DNA of 64,000 nucleotides from an uncultured Ruminococcus sp. (GCA_934435205.1 CAKSAK010000004.1:186001-250000), one strand, 5' to 3'; positions 9,122-18,272 are shown, counted from the stretch's first letter. Notes: generated by a model from the sequence alone, not told the origin. A program made the numbers and translations.

Positions 9122-10738
9122 ATGATAACAGTATCAAACGTAAGCCTTTCATTCGGTGGTCAGCTTCTTTTCAAGGACGTTGACCTTAAATTTACAAACG
9201 GCAACTGCTACGGTATAATCGGTGCAAACGGTGCAGGAAAGTCCACCTTCCTGAAAATTCTATGCGGAGAGATAGAGCCAACAACAGGCGAGGTAGTCAT
9301 CTCAAAAGAGGACAGACTTTCAGTGCTTCGTCAGGATCACTTTGCATTTGACGAGTATACAGTGCTTGAAACAGTAATAATGGGCAATAAGCGTCTTTAT
9401 GAGATAATGAAAGAAAAGGACGAGCTTTACGCCAAGGAGAACTTCACCGAGGAGGACGGCGACAGAGCAGGACAGCTTGAAAGCGAGTTCGCAGAATTAA
9501 ACGGCTGGGAAGCCGAGTCTGACGCCTCAAAGCTCATTCAGGGTCTCGGTCTTTCTGAGAATATCCTCTATTCACAGATGTCCACTCTCTCAGGTAACGA
9601 GAAAGTCAAGGTGCTTCTTGCACAGGCACTTTTCGGCAATCCTGATATCATCATGCTGGACGAGCCTACAAACCACCTTGATATCGACGCTATAAGCTGG
9701 CTGGAGGACTTCCTCGCAGACTATTTCGGAACTGTCCTCGTTGTATCCCATGACAGACACTTCCTTAATAATGTTTGTACCCATATCGTGGATATCGACT
9801 ATACAAAGATAAAAATGTATGTTGGTAACTACGAGTTCTGGTATGAGTCCTCACAGCTCATGCAGAGAATGATAAAGAACCAGAACAAGAAAGCCGAGGA
9901 GAAAATAAAGGAACTCCAGGAGTTCATCAACCGCTTCTCCGCAAACAAATCAAAGTCCAAGCAGGCGACCGCAAGAAGAAAGCTTCTTGATAAGCTCACT
10001 GTCGAAGAAATGCCTGCCTCATCAAGAAAATATCCTTTCATAGGCTTTAATATGGATAGAGAGCTTGGAAAAGACGTTCTCAAAGTCAACGGTATATCCA
10101 AAACAGTTGACGGCGTTAAGCTCCTCAATAACGTTTCCTTTACCCTCAGCCGTACAGATAAGGTCGCTTTTATCGGCGAGTCCGAGCAGGCTATCACAAT
10201 GCTTTTCAAGTTACTTGCAGAGGAAGAAGAGCCTGACGAGGGCAGCATTAAGTGGGGCGTTTCCACATCACGTTCCTATTTCCCTATCGACAACTCAGCC
10301 TACTTCAACGATAATGACGAAAGCATAGTTGATTGGATAAGAAAATATTCCACCTCCGAGGTAACAGATACCTACCTCAGAGGATTCCTCGGCAAAATGC
10401 TCTTCTCAGGCGATGAGATATATAAGCCGGTAAAAGTTCTCTCAGGCGGTGAAAAGGTAAGATGTATGTTCAGCCGTATGATGCTCTTCGGCTCAAACGT
10501 TATAATGCTTGACAGACCTACCAACCACCTTGACCTCGAGTCAATCACAGCCGTAAATAACGGACTTAGAGATTTCAAGGGCGTTGTGATTTTCGCATCT
10601 CATGACCACGAAATAGTTCAGACAGTTGCAAACAGAATAATCGAGATAACCCCAGACGGCTGTATCGACAGACAGGGCACATATGAAGAGTTCCTTGACT
10701 GGCGACGTGAGCGTGGCATGAAGTCATTTATAGAGTAA
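9122..10738 (+). CDS. ABC-F family ATPase (YkpA/YbiT-like), second site degenerate
   Basis: This 538-residue soluble protein has two ABC cassettes and no membrane segments, as in ribosome-associated ABC-F factors. Cassette 1 is complete: Walker A GANGAGKST, signature LSGNEK, Walker B LDEPTNHLD. Cassette 2 has lost the Walker A lysine (GESEQAIT in its place). It keeps LSGGEK, and its Walker B reads LDRPTNHLD, with arginine where the catalytic glutamate belongs. A charged linker rich in Lys/Glu (about 265-315) joins them. Degeneration of the second P-loop is usual in the YkpA/YbiT branch; the Arg is less expected. The start at 9122 has AGGAGAG six bases upstream. The acetyltransferase follows after 24 bp. 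Confidence 0.88.
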   Translation: MITVSNVSLSFGGQLLFKDVDLKFTNGNCYGIIGANGAGKSTFLKILCGEIEPTTGEVVISKEDRLSVLRQDHFAFDEYTVLETVIMGNKRLYEIMKEKDELYAKENFTEEDGDRAGQLESEFAELNGWEAESDASKLIQGLGLSENILYSQMSTLSGNEKVKVLLAQALFGNPDIIMLDEPTNHLDIDAISWLEDFLADYFGTVLVVSHDRHFLNNVCTHIVDIDYTKIKMYVGNYEFWYESSQLMQRMIKNQNKKAEEKIKELQEFINRFSANKSKSKQATARRKLLDKLTVEEMPASSRKYPFIGFNMDRELGKDVLKVNGISKTVDGVKLLNNVSFTLSRTDKVAFIGESEQAITMLFKLLAEEEEPDEGSIKWGVSTSRSYFPIDNSAYFNDNDESIVDWIRKYSTSEVTDTYLRGFLGKMLFSGDEIYKPVKVLSGGEKVRCMFSRMMLFGSNVIMLDRPTNHLDLESITAVNNGLRDFKGVVIFASHDHEIVQTVANRIIEITPDGCIDRQGTYEEFLDWRRERGMKSFIE

Positions 10739-10762
10739 TTTTATTATGGGGAAGTATCCAAA

Positions 10763-11260
10763 ATGGCAAAAATGAAAAACGTGACCGTAAGAGGTTACAA
10801 TATCGACGATGTCCCTGCAATGGCAGAGATATGGAACGAAGTAGTAAAAGAGGGCAACGCTTTTCCACAGAAAGAAACTCTCGACTATGAGGAAGCCAAA
10901 AAGTTCTTTGCGTCACAAACATTCTGCGGAGTTGCAGAGTATGAGGGCGAAACTGTAGGAATGTATATCCTCCACCCAAATAACGTTGGCAGATGCGGAC
11001 ATATCGCAAACGCAAGCTATGCCGTAAAAAGCAACTGCCGTGGAAAAGGCGCAGGCAAGGTAATAGTTGAGCATTGTCTTTTCATAGCAAAGCAGAAAGG
11101 CTTTAAGGTGCTTCAGTTCAATGCAGTTGTTGCATCAAACGTCAAGGCGGTAAAGCTTTACGAAAACCTTGGCTTTGTTAAGCTCGGAACAGTACCGCAG
11201 GGCTTTGAAAACAAAGAGGGCGTCTTTGAGGATATCATTCTTTTCTACCACACACTGTAA
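10763..11260 (+). CDS. GNAT family N-acetyltransferase
   Basis: This 165-residue single-domain protein has the GNAT acetyl-CoA loop RGKGAGKVI (R-x-x-G-x-G pattern, about residues 91-99) and the family's C-terminal strand-helix AVKLYENLGFVKLG. Substrate is unknown. The wording around IANASYAV and the overall length resemble small amino-acid or peptide N-acetyltransferases, but this does not identify it. It starts 24 bp after the ABC-F gene with a GGGGAAG site, so the two are probably one transcript. A GTGAGGAGT-type repeat run begins immediately after its stop. Confidence 0.85.
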   Translation: MAKMKNVTVRGYNIDDVPAMAEIWNEVVKEGNAFPQKETLDYEEAKKFFASQTFCGVAEYEGETVGMYILHPNNVGRCGHIANASYAVKSNCRGKGAGKVIVEHCLFIAKQKGFKVLQFNAVVASNVKAVKLYENLGFVKLGTVPQGFENKEGVFEDIILFYHTL

Positions 11261-11295
11261 GTGAGGAGTTAGGAGTGAGGAGTGAGGAATTAAGG
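11259..11295. repeat. GTGAGGAGT/GTGAGGAAT simple-repeat run
   Basis: Four to five imperfect 7-10 bp units of the type GTGAGGAGT directly abut the acetyltransferase stop codon. The same units recur at 18375-18451, 23540-23592 and 48033-48081, usually also just after a gene end. Confidence 0.75.
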
Positions 11296-11354
11296 TATCT
11301 CCTGCGGCGATGATATTTTTTGAATTTTTATAGATATTGAAAGGTGAAAGAAGT

Positions 11355-12854
11355 ATGTTAAAAGTAGCAAATATTTTTTCAAACGATATGGTGCTCCAGC
11401 GTGACAAGAACATAACAGTCTGGGGACTTGGTGACGAGGAAAGAACTGTCACAGTTACCCTTAATGGCGTGTCAGTTCAGACTCAGGTCTGCGACGGCAA
11501 GTGGACAGCCGTCCTCCCTCCAATGAGTGCAGGCGGAGAGTACGAAATGACAGTTTCAGACGGCTGTACAGAGAAAAAATTCTGCCGTATCATGATAGGC
11601 GAAGTGTGGTTCTGCGGCGGACAGTCAAATATGGAGCTTGAACTCCAAAACGCAAAGGGCGGCAAAGAAGTCCTCGAAAACCTCACTCCTGATTGCAACG
11701 TAAGATTTTATTACACTCAGAAACGTGGCACTCTTGACGAAATGTTCTATGAGGACGAAAATAATACCGCATGGTCACAGGCTTCAAAGGATAATTCAAG
11801 AGCGTGGAGCGCAGTTGGCTTCTTCTTTGCAAGAAAGCTTGCCAAAGACCTTGGCGTAACAGTAGGTCTTATCGGCTGTAACTGGGGCGGCACATCAGCC
11901 TCCGCATGGGTAGACAGACCGACCCTTGAAAACAACGCTGAAATAAGAAGCTACATAGACGAGTATGAAAAACGTATTGAGGGTAAAACTGTCGAAGAGC
12001 AGATAAAAGAATACAGAGATTATCAGAAATTCGAGCGTGTGTGGGATAAAAAATACGGCGAGCTTCTGCAAAAAGACCCAACAATGAGCTGGGAGAAAGC
12101 CAACGAGATCCTTGGCGATAAGAATTGGCCGGGCCCAATAAACTGCGTAAACCCATTCCGTCCAACAGGACTTTTTGAAACTATGGTATCAAGAGTTTGT
12201 CCTTATACAATAAAAGGCTTCCTCTATTATCAGGGCGAGTCAGACGACCATAAGCCTGACAGCTATTATACCCTTCTCACCTCCCTCATAAAGCTGTGGA
12301 GAGAGAAGTGGGGCGACGACGAGCTTCCGTTCATAATCGTCCAGCTTCCAATGTTCAAATATGCCGCCGACCCTGATTATAAGCATTGGTGTAAAATAAG
12401 AGAAGCCCAGATGAGAGCCTATAAGACAGTGAAAAATACAGGAATAGCTGTTATCTCCGATTGCGGCGAATTCAACGAGATTCACCCAAAGGATAAAGTA
12501 CCCGTTGGCGAAAGACTTTGCCTGCAGGCAGAAAAGCTTTTCTACGGCATGGACGTGAAAGCGTTCGGCCCTATCTATAAGTCGCTGGAGTATAAAAACG
12601 GTGGTATAGAGCTTAGCTTCGACCATGCCGAAAACGGCTTTGTAGTAAATGGCGAAGCACAGGGCTTTGAGATAGCAGGCAAGGACGAAGAGTTCGTAAA
12701 AGCCGATATCACAATAAACGGCAGCAAGATATTCATAAAATCAGATACTGTTGAAAAACCGCTCTATGCAAGATATAACTGGTTCAACTACTGCGAGGTA
12801 ACTATCTTCAATGAAACAGGCATACCGCTTGCACCATTCAGAACAGAAAAATAA
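11355..12854 (+). CDS. Sialate O-acetylesterase-like SGNH hydrolase
   Basis: This 499-residue protein matches the bacterial sialate 9-O-acetylesterase layout. There is an N-terminal beta domain (about 1-85), then an SGNH esterase core with block I GGQSNMELEL (catalytic Ser in GQSNM), block III YYQGESD, and block V NEIHPKDK carrying the catalytic His. The residue two before that His is Glu rather than the more usual Asp. A C-terminal beta domain follows. No signal peptide is seen, so it appears cytoplasmic and would act on imported acetylated sugars. The ATG at 11355 has GAAAGGTG upstream. It stands alone with its own terminator. Confidence 0.85.
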   Translation: MLKVANIFSNDMVLQRDKNITVWGLGDEERTVTVTLNGVSVQTQVCDGKWTAVLPPMSAGGEYEMTVSDGCTEKKFCRIMIGEVWFCGGQSNMELELQNAKGGKEVLENLTPDCNVRFYYTQKRGTLDEMFYEDENNTAWSQASKDNSRAWSAVGFFFARKLAKDLGVTVGLIGCNWGGTSASAWVDRPTLENNAEIRSYIDEYEKRIEGKTVEEQIKEYRDYQKFERVWDKKYGELLQKDPTMSWEKANEILGDKNWPGPINCVNPFRPTGLFETMVSRVCPYTIKGFLYYQGESDDHKPDSYYTLLTSLIKLWREKWGDDELPFIIVQLPMFKYAADPDYKHWCKIREAQMRAYKTVKNTGIAVISDCGEFNEIHPKDKVPVGERLCLQAEKLFYGMDVKAFGPIYKSLEYKNGGIELSFDHAENGFVVNGEAQGFEIAGKDEEFVKADITINGSKIFIKSDTVEKPLYARYNWFNYCEVTIFNETGIPLAPFRTEK

Positions 12855-12860
12855 TTCCCA

Positions 12861-12885
12861 AAGCCCTCACCCCGAGGGCTTTTTC
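12861..12885 (+). terminator. Terminator of the esterase gene
   Basis: Stem AAGCCCTC (12861-12868) with GAGGGCTT (12874-12881), followed by TTTT. Confidence 0.8.
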
Positions 12886-13224
12886 TGTAGGTGTCAAAAC
12901 CACACCTGTAGGGGCGAACATCGTTCGCCCGTCGAAGCCACAAACTTGCTGTATATTACATTGTATAAATACCACACAAATCATGTAGGGGACGGCGCCC
13001 TCGACGTCCCGCTCATCAAACTTTTGGTTTTGCAGAAATCCGACATTCCGCCTTTTTGGCACTTCACCATTTCTGATTTTTTTACGAAATTTTCTGTAAT
13101 CCGCACAAATATGTGTAGGGGCGACCTCTGTTCGCCCGTTTCGTTCACCGCAAACCCTCTGCCTTGATTATTGCCCCATAACACGCATTTTTCAACGTTA
13201 ATAAAATATTTATAATTAAAACTC
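12886..13224. repeat. Gene-free stretch with three GTAGGGG palindromic units
   Basis: This 340-bp spacer has no convincing gene. Units lie at 12908-12931 (GTAGGGGCGA...TCGCCCG), 12985-13011 (GTAGGGGACG...GTCCCG) and 13115-13138. Each is a short interrupted palindrome. A plus-strand open frame through them (12811-13167) is an artefact of the repeats. The ACT-gene promoter begins right after. Confidence 0.8.
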
Positions 13225-13253
13225 TTGGCAAAATCTCCGCTGTGTGGTATAAT
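13225..13253 (+). promoter_or_regulatory. SigA-type promoter for the ACT-DUF711 operon
   Basis: TTGGCA (13225-13230), 17 bp, TATAAT (13248-13253), 41 bp upstream of the ACT-protein start. The TGTGTGGTATAATA stretch is shared with the ABC-F promoter (GTGTGGTATAATA). Confidence 0.75.
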
Positions 13254-13293
13254 AGAAGATATATAAATGAATTTGGAAAGGCTGGTCTTATTA

Positions 13294-13563
13294 ATGAGAG
13301 CTGTTGTTACGGTTATAGGTAAGGACGCTGTAGGTATCCTTGCAAAGGTAAGCACAAAGTGTGCAGAATATAATGCGAATGTTATCGAGGTCACTCAGTC
13401 AGTTTTGCAGGACCTCTTTGCTATGATAATGCTTGTTGACATCACAAAGCTCAACTCCGATTTTGCTACCATGGCAGACGGACTTACAGAGCTTGGTCAG
13501 ACAATGGGCGTAAAGATCCATACGATGCACGAGGATATTTTTAACTGTATGCACCATATCTAA
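13294..13563 (+). CDS. ACT domain-containing protein
   Basis: This 89-residue protein is a single ACT domain (VTVIGKDAVGILAKVS at the N-terminus), the small ligand-binding fold common in amino-acid-regulated proteins. It belongs to the stand-alone ACT family regularly found directly upstream of DUF711/PFL-family genes, as here (18-bp gap). The ATG at 13294 gives the family length; GGAAAGG lies 12 bp upstream. Role is presumably regulatory for its partner. The ligand is not known. Confidence 0.88.
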   Translation: MRAVVTVIGKDAVGILAKVSTKCAEYNANVIEVTQSVLQDLFAMIMLVDITKLNSDFATMADGLTELGQTMGVKIHTMHEDIFNCMHHI

Positions 13564-13581
13564 AGAGGAGATTTCTGTAAA

Positions 13582-14937
13582 ATGATTAATACATATGACG
13601 TGTTGGAAACGATACGAATGATACAGGACGATTGTCTTGATATTCGTACTATCACAATGGGCATTTCTCTGCTTGATTGTATCGACAGCGATATAAACGT
13701 TGCCTGCGAGAATGTCTATAAGAAGATAACCGCAAAAGCCGCAAGACTTGTTGAGGTGGGCGAACAGATAGAAAAGGAACTTGGAATCCCTATCATAAAT
13801 AAGAGAATTTCCGTTACCCCTATCGCTATCGTGTCTGCTGCCTGCAAGTGTTCACCTGTTCCATTTGCACACGCTATGGACAGAGCCGCAAAGGACGTTG
13901 GCGTAAACCTTATCGGCGGATATACAGCCCTCGTTCCAAAGGGCTTCTCCGCAGGCGATATCGAGCTTATCAAGTCTATCCCTGAGGCATTGGCTACTAC
14001 TGAGAGAGTTTGCTCATCTGTAAATATCGGCTCAACTAAAACAGGTATCAACCTTGACGCCTGCAAAATGATGGGTGGCGTTGTAAGAGAGTGTGCAGAA
14101 AGAACAGTTGACTCTGCCTGCTTTGGTGCAGCAAAGCTCGTTGTTTTCTGTAACGCAGTTGAGGATAACCCGTTCATGGCAGGTGCTTTCCACGGCGTTG
14201 GCGAGCCTGATTGTATGATAAACGTGGGCGTATCAGGCCCTGGCGTTGTAAGAGCCGCTTTGAGAAAATATCCTGACGCCGATATCACAAAGATATCTGA
14301 CGTTATCAAGGAAATTTCCTATAAGATAACAAGAGTAGGTCAGCTTGTTGGTACTATCGCTTCCAAGCGTCTTGGAGTGCCATTCGGTATCGTTGACCTC
14401 TCACTCGCACCAACTCCTGCCGTAGGCGACTCCGTTGCCCATATCCTCGAGGAAATAGGACTTGAAAAGTGCGGCACACACGGCACAACAGCAGCCCTCG
14501 CCCTGCTCAATGACGCAGTTAAAAAGGGCGGTGTAATGGCTTGCTCGAGAATAGGCGGACTTTCAGGCGCATTTATCCCTGTTTCTGAGGACGCAGGCAT
14601 GATAGATGCCGCAAAGAGCGGTGCGCTCTGTATTGAAAAGCTTGAAGCCATGACCGCTGTATGCTCAGTTGGTCTTGATATGATCTGTATCCCAGGCGAT
14701 ACCCCAGCCGATACTATCTCTGCTATCATCGCAGACGAAGCAGCTATCGGTATGGTAAACAACAAGACCACCGCCGTAAGAGTTATCCCTGCTATCGGCA
14801 AGGGCGTTGGCGAAGAGCTTGACTGGGGCGGACTTTTTGGCTGCGGACCTGTTATGCCGCTGAAAAAAGAGTCACCTTCCAAGTTCATCAATCGTGGCGG
14901 ACAGATACCTGCACCGCTCCATTCTCTCAAAAACTAA
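13582..14937 (+). CDS. PFL family protein (DUF711/UPF0210)
   Basis: This 451-residue protein matches the DUF711 family in length and in its many Gly/Ala-rich segments (NVGVSGPGVVRAAL, GGLSGAFIPVSEDAGM). The family has a pyruvate-formate-lyase-like barrel, but no glycyl-radical motif is seen here and its reaction has not been settled as far as I know. An AAGAGGAG site lies upstream, and the gene is translated directly after the ACT protein. The pairing suggests an amino-acid-linked function. Its own terminator follows. Confidence 0.88.
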   Translation: MINTYDVLETIRMIQDDCLDIRTITMGISLLDCIDSDINVACENVYKKITAKAARLVEVGEQIEKELGIPIINKRISVTPIAIVSAACKCSPVPFAHAMDRAAKDVGVNLIGGYTALVPKGFSAGDIELIKSIPEALATTERVCSSVNIGSTKTGINLDACKMMGGVVRECAERTVDSACFGAAKLVVFCNAVEDNPFMAGAFHGVGEPDCMINVGVSGPGVVRAALRKYPDADITKISDVIKEISYKITRVGQLVGTIASKRLGVPFGIVDLSLAPTPAVGDSVAHILEEIGLEKCGTHGTTAALALLNDAVKKGGVMACSRIGGLSGAFIPVSEDAGMIDAAKSGALCIEKLEAMTAVCSVGLDMICIPGDTPADTISAIIADEAAIGMVNNKTTAVRVIPAIGKGVGEELDWGGLFGCGPVMPLKKESPSKFINRGGQIPAPLHSLKN

Positions 14938-14945
14938 ATTTTCAC

Positions 14946-14974
14946 GGCGGCAGAGCAATTCTGCCGCTGTTTTT
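14946..14974 (+). terminator. Terminator or attenuator after the ACT-DUF711 operon
   Basis: Stem GCGGCAGA (14947-14954) with TCTGCCGC (14960-14967), followed by TGTTTTT. The ribosome-binding site of the next gene lies only 4 bp further on, so some read-through is likely. Confidence 0.7.
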
Positions 14975-14992
14975 GGTAAGGAGGAAAACAGA

Positions 14993-15772
14993 TTGAAACG
15001 CTGTATGTTTGCAGATTTCACCTTTAAAATGCCCTTCGAGGAGCGTATAAGACTTATAAAAGAGAACGGCTTTGACGGTGTAATGCTTGGCTTTTCTGAC
15101 GGATTAAAACACACACAGTATGAAATTGTACGAAATTTTGGACTGGAAATAGAAAACGTCCATTCACAGTTTGACCGCATGAACGCCCTTTGGACAATAT
15201 GTCCAGAGAGCGAATATATCCTCCAACGAACACTTGAATGTGTCAGAGTGTGCGGTGAAAACGGCGTAAAAACCATGATATGCCACCCCACTGACGGACT
15301 TGTTCCGCCAGAAGTATCTCGTTTCGGCATAGAGAATTTCGGCAAGATAATACAGTGCGGAGAAGAAAACAGCGTTGATATAGCCTTTGAGAATATCCAG
15401 CTCCCGCAGTTTCTTGACGTGCTTTTTGACCAGTTCGGAAGCCATGATAACGTGAAATTCTGCTATGACACAGGTCATGAGAATTGCTTTTCAAAGAATA
15501 CAGATTGCCTGACGAAGTTCGGAAATAAGCTTGCCTGCCTGCATATCCACGATAATGACGGTGACACCGACGGACACATGATACCATTTGACGGCAACCT
15601 GGACTTTGAGAAATTTCTCAGAAAGCTCAAAAACCTCGACCACCAGCCGCCATTGTCATTAGAGCTTTATATGTCAAAGTCCCCCATGTACCAAAATGCT
15701 GCACCTGACAGCTTTGTAAGACGTGCGGCAGAAGCGGCAAAACAGCTTGAAAAGCTTTACAATCATATATAA
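14993..15772 (+). CDS. Sugar phosphate isomerase/epimerase (xylose isomerase-like TIM barrel)
   Basis: This 259-residue protein fits the AP-endonuclease-2/xylose-isomerase-like TIM barrel. Metal-binding acidic and histidine residues sit at strand ends: HSQF early, FENIQ (Glu), CYDTGHENC (Asp/His), HIHDNDGDTDGHMIPF (His/Asp) and SLELYMSKSP (Glu). Substrate is unknown. The start is a TTG at 14993 with AAGGAGG 8 bp upstream; upstream residues in the same frame would overlap the terminator. It sits 30 bp before a PHP phosphatase, so the two are probably co-expressed. Confidence 0.82.
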   Translation: MKRCMFADFTFKMPFEERIRLIKENGFDGVMLGFSDGLKHTQYEIVRNFGLEIENVHSQFDRMNALWTICPESEYILQRTLECVRVCGENGVKTMICHPTDGLVPPEVSRFGIENFGKIIQCGEENSVDIAFENIQLPQFLDVLFDQFGSHDNVKFCYDTGHENCFSKNTDCLTKFGNKLACLHIHDNDGDTDGHMIPFDGNLDFEKFLRKLKNLDHQPPLSLELYMSKSPMYQNAAPDSFVRRAAEAAKQLEKLYNHI

Positions 15773-15802
15773 GTACAAATTTTCGTACAGATAGGAGAAC
15801 CT

Positions 15803-16663
15803 ATGAAAACTCTTATAGATATGCACACCCATACAGGCTTTTCCCCCGACGGTGAGGGAACTGTAGAACAGTCTTTAGCAAAAGCCAAAGAGCTTGGCTT
15901 GGCGGCATTTGCCATAACCGACCATTGCGACTGTAATTTCCGCTATAAAGCCGACCATTACGGCGACCCCGAAGCTCTGAAAGACGGCATGATGTACGGC
16001 TCAGGGGAGTATGCCCCCGCAAGCATATCCGCACAGTATGAAGCCGCCCAGCACCTAGAGGGCTTGAATTTTCTCTGCGGAATAGAGCTTGGACAGCCCT
16101 TGCAGGATATAGAATTTGCCGAGGAGATAGCCGCCGACAAACGCCTTGATTTTATTATCGGCTCTCATCATCAAAACAAAGGCAAGGATGATTTCTATTG
16201 GATAGAGTACAAAAATATGGACTTGTCACAGACCTATGCACTCCTTGACGATTATTTCAAAGAAATGCTAGAAATGTGCAAATGGGGCAAATTCGACGTT
16301 TTAGGACACCTCACCTACCCTCTGCGATATATCCAAGGAGATTGCGGCATACAAATAGACCTCGCCCCATACGAAGACATTATCAGGGAAATTTTTTGTA
16401 CACTTATCCAAAAAGGCAAGGGCATAGAGATAAATGTGTCGGGGCTAAGGCAGAAATACGGCAAACCCCTCCCGGACCTTGGCTATGTGAAGCTCTACAA
16501 AGCCCTCGGCGGAGAGATATTGACCATAGGCTCAGACGCCCACTATACCACCGATATCGGCAGAGACATTTCCGCAGGAGTAGAAATGGCGCAGGCGGCA
16601 GGCTTCAAATACCTGACCTATTTCAAAAAGCACGAGCCGAAGTTTATAAAGATAGAAATTTGA
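15803..16663 (+). CDS. PHP-domain phosphatase, histidinol-phosphatase (HisK)-like
   Basis: This 286-residue protein has the PHP metal-site motifs in order: DMHTHTGFSPDG, ITDHCDC, IGSHHQ, and GSDAHYTTDIG near the C-terminus. This set is typical of HisK-type histidinol-phosphate phosphatases and related phosphoesterases. No other histidine genes lie nearby, so the substrate may instead be a sugar phosphate linked to the upstream isomerase-like protein. A TAGGAGA site precedes the ATG. Confidence 0.85.
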   Translation: MKTLIDMHTHTGFSPDGEGTVEQSLAKAKELGLAAFAITDHCDCNFRYKADHYGDPEALKDGMMYGSGEYAPASISAQYEAAQHLEGLNFLCGIELGQPLQDIEFAEEIAADKRLDFIIGSHHQNKGKDDFYWIEYKNMDLSQTYALLDDYFKEMLEMCKWGKFDVLGHLTYPLRYIQGDCGIQIDLAPYEDIIREIFCTLIQKGKGIEINVSGLRQKYGKPLPDLGYVKLYKALGGEILTIGSDAHYTTDIGRDISAGVEMAQAAGFKYLTYFKKHEPKFIKIEI

Positions 16664-16738
16664 TATCGTATCAAAGCGCCTCAATTCTTGCTTTGCAGGG
16701 ATAGGGCGTTTTGTTTTGCCGGTAACATTTAGCCCCAC

Positions 16739-16754
16739 GATACATATAATTATA
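16739..16754 (+). promoter_or_regulatory. Possible sporulation-type -10 region upstream of dpaA
   Basis: The 16-bp sequence GATACATATAATTATA lies 40 bp before dpaA and is repeated exactly at 18592-18607 before the EF-G paralogue. CATATAAT is a 7/8 match to the SigE-type -10 CATACANT. spoVF is known to be mother-cell expressed in Bacillus. The -35 is not clear, so this is a suggestion. Confidence 0.35.
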
Positions 16755-16793
16755 TATAACTCTATCAGGCATAGTCCCACAGGAGGTATCAAT

Positions 16794-17663
16794 ATGAAAA
16801 AAACAGTTTTCCTCTGCGTCGGCGGTGACGCAAGACAGACATATACGGCTCAGACTCTCTCTAAAATCGGCAGGGTCTATACTTACGGCATGGACGATAA
16901 AGGCGAGGACACTATCCCCCTCGCTCATCTCGATCAGCTCACCGAAAAGGCGGACGTTCTCGTACTTCCTCTTATGAAAGCTGACGGACTGGATATCCCT
17001 TCCTGCCGTAATGTAAAGGTATCATGCAGTGACGTTTCTGCGCATTTAAAGAAAAATGCACTCGTGGCAGGCGGTCTGCTCCGCCGTGATCAAATAGAAT
17101 ATTTCTCCTCTCTCGGCTTCGACGTTAAGGATTACTACAAGCGAGAGGAGCTTGTTATAAGAAATTGTATCCCAACGGCGGAGGGCGCTTTGCAAATAGC
17201 CATGCAGGAGCTTGCCGTCACCGTGAACGGTTCGACCGTCTTAGTTATCGGCTATGGCAGAGTAGCGAAAGCCTGTGCTAAGCTTTTCCGAGCTGTCGGC
17301 GCAGATGTGACCATATCCGCAAGAAAGCTTTCCGCACTTGCAGAAGCCGAGGGCGCAGGCTATAAGGCGGAGCTTATCACAGCTCTTGCAGAAAATATTT
17401 CGGGGTATACTATAATAATAAACACCGTCCCTGCCATGATACTTGATGAAAAGCTTTTGGGCGTAATGGATAAAAACTCTCTTATCATAGACCTTGCCTC
17501 CCGACCTGGCGGAGTAGATCTTGAAACAGCCGCAAAGCTGAACAGGCGTGTGGTATGGGCATTGGGACTTCCTGCCAAAGCCGCACCTATGACCGCAGGA
17601 GAGATAATCGCCCGAACAGTCACGGACATTTTGAATGAAAGGGGAACAAAGAATGTCACTTGA
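16794..17663 (+). CDS. dpaA: Dipicolinate synthase subunit A
   Basis: This 289-residue protein is the NAD(P)-binding subunit of dipicolinate synthase, which makes spore-core dipicolinic acid from dihydrodipicolinate in the mother cell. An N-terminal domain (about 1-135) precedes a Rossmann fold with VLVIGYGRVAKACAKLF at about 145-161, and RPGGVD and GLPAKAAPMTAGEI near the end, typical of SpoVFA. AGGAGGT lies 6 bp upstream of the ATG at 16794. It overlaps dpaB by 11 bp, indicating coupled translation. It is strong evidence that the host forms endospores. Confidence 0.93.
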   Translation: MKKTVFLCVGGDARQTYTAQTLSKIGRVYTYGMDDKGEDTIPLAHLDQLTEKADVLVLPLMKADGLDIPSCRNVKVSCSDVSAHLKKNALVAGGLLRRDQIEYFSSLGFDVKDYYKREELVIRNCIPTAEGALQIAMQELAVTVNGSTVLVIGYGRVAKACAKLFRAVGADVTISARKLSALAEAEGAGYKAELITALAENISGYTIIINTVPAMILDEKLLGVMDKNSLIIDLASRPGGVDLETAAKLNRRVVWALGLPAKAAPMTAGEIIARTVTDILNERGTKNVT

Positions 17664-18237
17664 CGGCATACGAATAGGCTTTTGCATGACCGGCTCTTTC
17701 TGCACCTTTGAAAAGGCATTTGCCACCGCAGAACGGCTTATGCAGCAGGGCGCAGAGCTTGTGCCAATAATGTCTTTCAACGCCGCATCTATATCCACAC
17801 GTTTTGGCACAGCAGAAGAAAACATCAAACGTCTTGAAACCATAGCAGGCCGCAAGGTCATACGCACCATAGAAGAAGCCGAGCCTATCGGACCGAAAAA
17901 GATGTGTGATATCATGGTAGCAGCACCCTGCACCTCAAATACAGCGGCGAAACTGGCACTTGGTTTGACGGACACTCCAGCCACCATGGCGGTAAAAAGC
18001 CACCTGAGAAACGCTCGTCCCGTAGTCATCGCCATATCGACAAATGACGCACTGGCAGGGTGTGCTAAAAACATAGGTTATCTGCAAAATTTGAGAAACT
18101 ACTATTTCGTACCATATGCGCAGGACAATTGCGAAAAGAAGCCAAACTCCATAGTGGCTGAGTTTGAACTCATACCCGAAACTATTCAGTCGGCTCTTAA
18201 TGGTATACAGCTTCAGCCTATTATAAGGGTAAAATAA
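17653..18237 (+). CDS. dpaB: Dipicolinate synthase subunit B
   Basis: This 194-residue protein is the flavoprotein-like subunit of dipicolinate synthase (SpoVFB family): GFCMTGSFCTFEKAF at the N-terminus, PIMSFNAA, and the flavin-type motif APCTSNTAAKLALG. AAAGGGG lies 8 bp before the ATG at 17653, inside the end of dpaA. It works with DpaA as one enzyme. A terminator begins 3 bp after its stop. Confidence 0.93.
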   Translation: MSLDGIRIGFCMTGSFCTFEKAFATAERLMQQGAELVPIMSFNAASISTRFGTAEENIKRLETIAGRKVIRTIEEAEPIGPKKMCDIMVAAPCTSNTAAKLALGLTDTPATMAVKSHLRNARPVVIAISTNDALAGCAKNIGYLQNLRNYYFVPYAQDNCEKKPNSIVAEFELIPETIQSALNGIQLQPIIRVK

Positions 18238-18240
18238 CCA

Positions 18241-18272
18241 AAAGCTCTCCGATCCGCTCGGGGAGCTTTTTG
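18241..18272 (+). terminator. Terminator of dpaAB
   Basis: AAAGCTCTCC (18241-18250) pairs with GGGGAGCTTT (one G-U pair) and a TTTTT run follows. Confidence 0.8.

Noticed and set aside
12811..13167. Plus-strand open frame of 118 codons after the esterase
   Set aside because: It overlaps the esterase end, a terminator and three palindromic repeat units; it has no ribosome site and no protein-like composition.
13716..14309. 197-codon minus-strand frame inside the DUF711 gene
   Set aside because: It is a shadow frame antisense to a clear protein family member, with Ser/Pro/Thr-rich nonsense composition.
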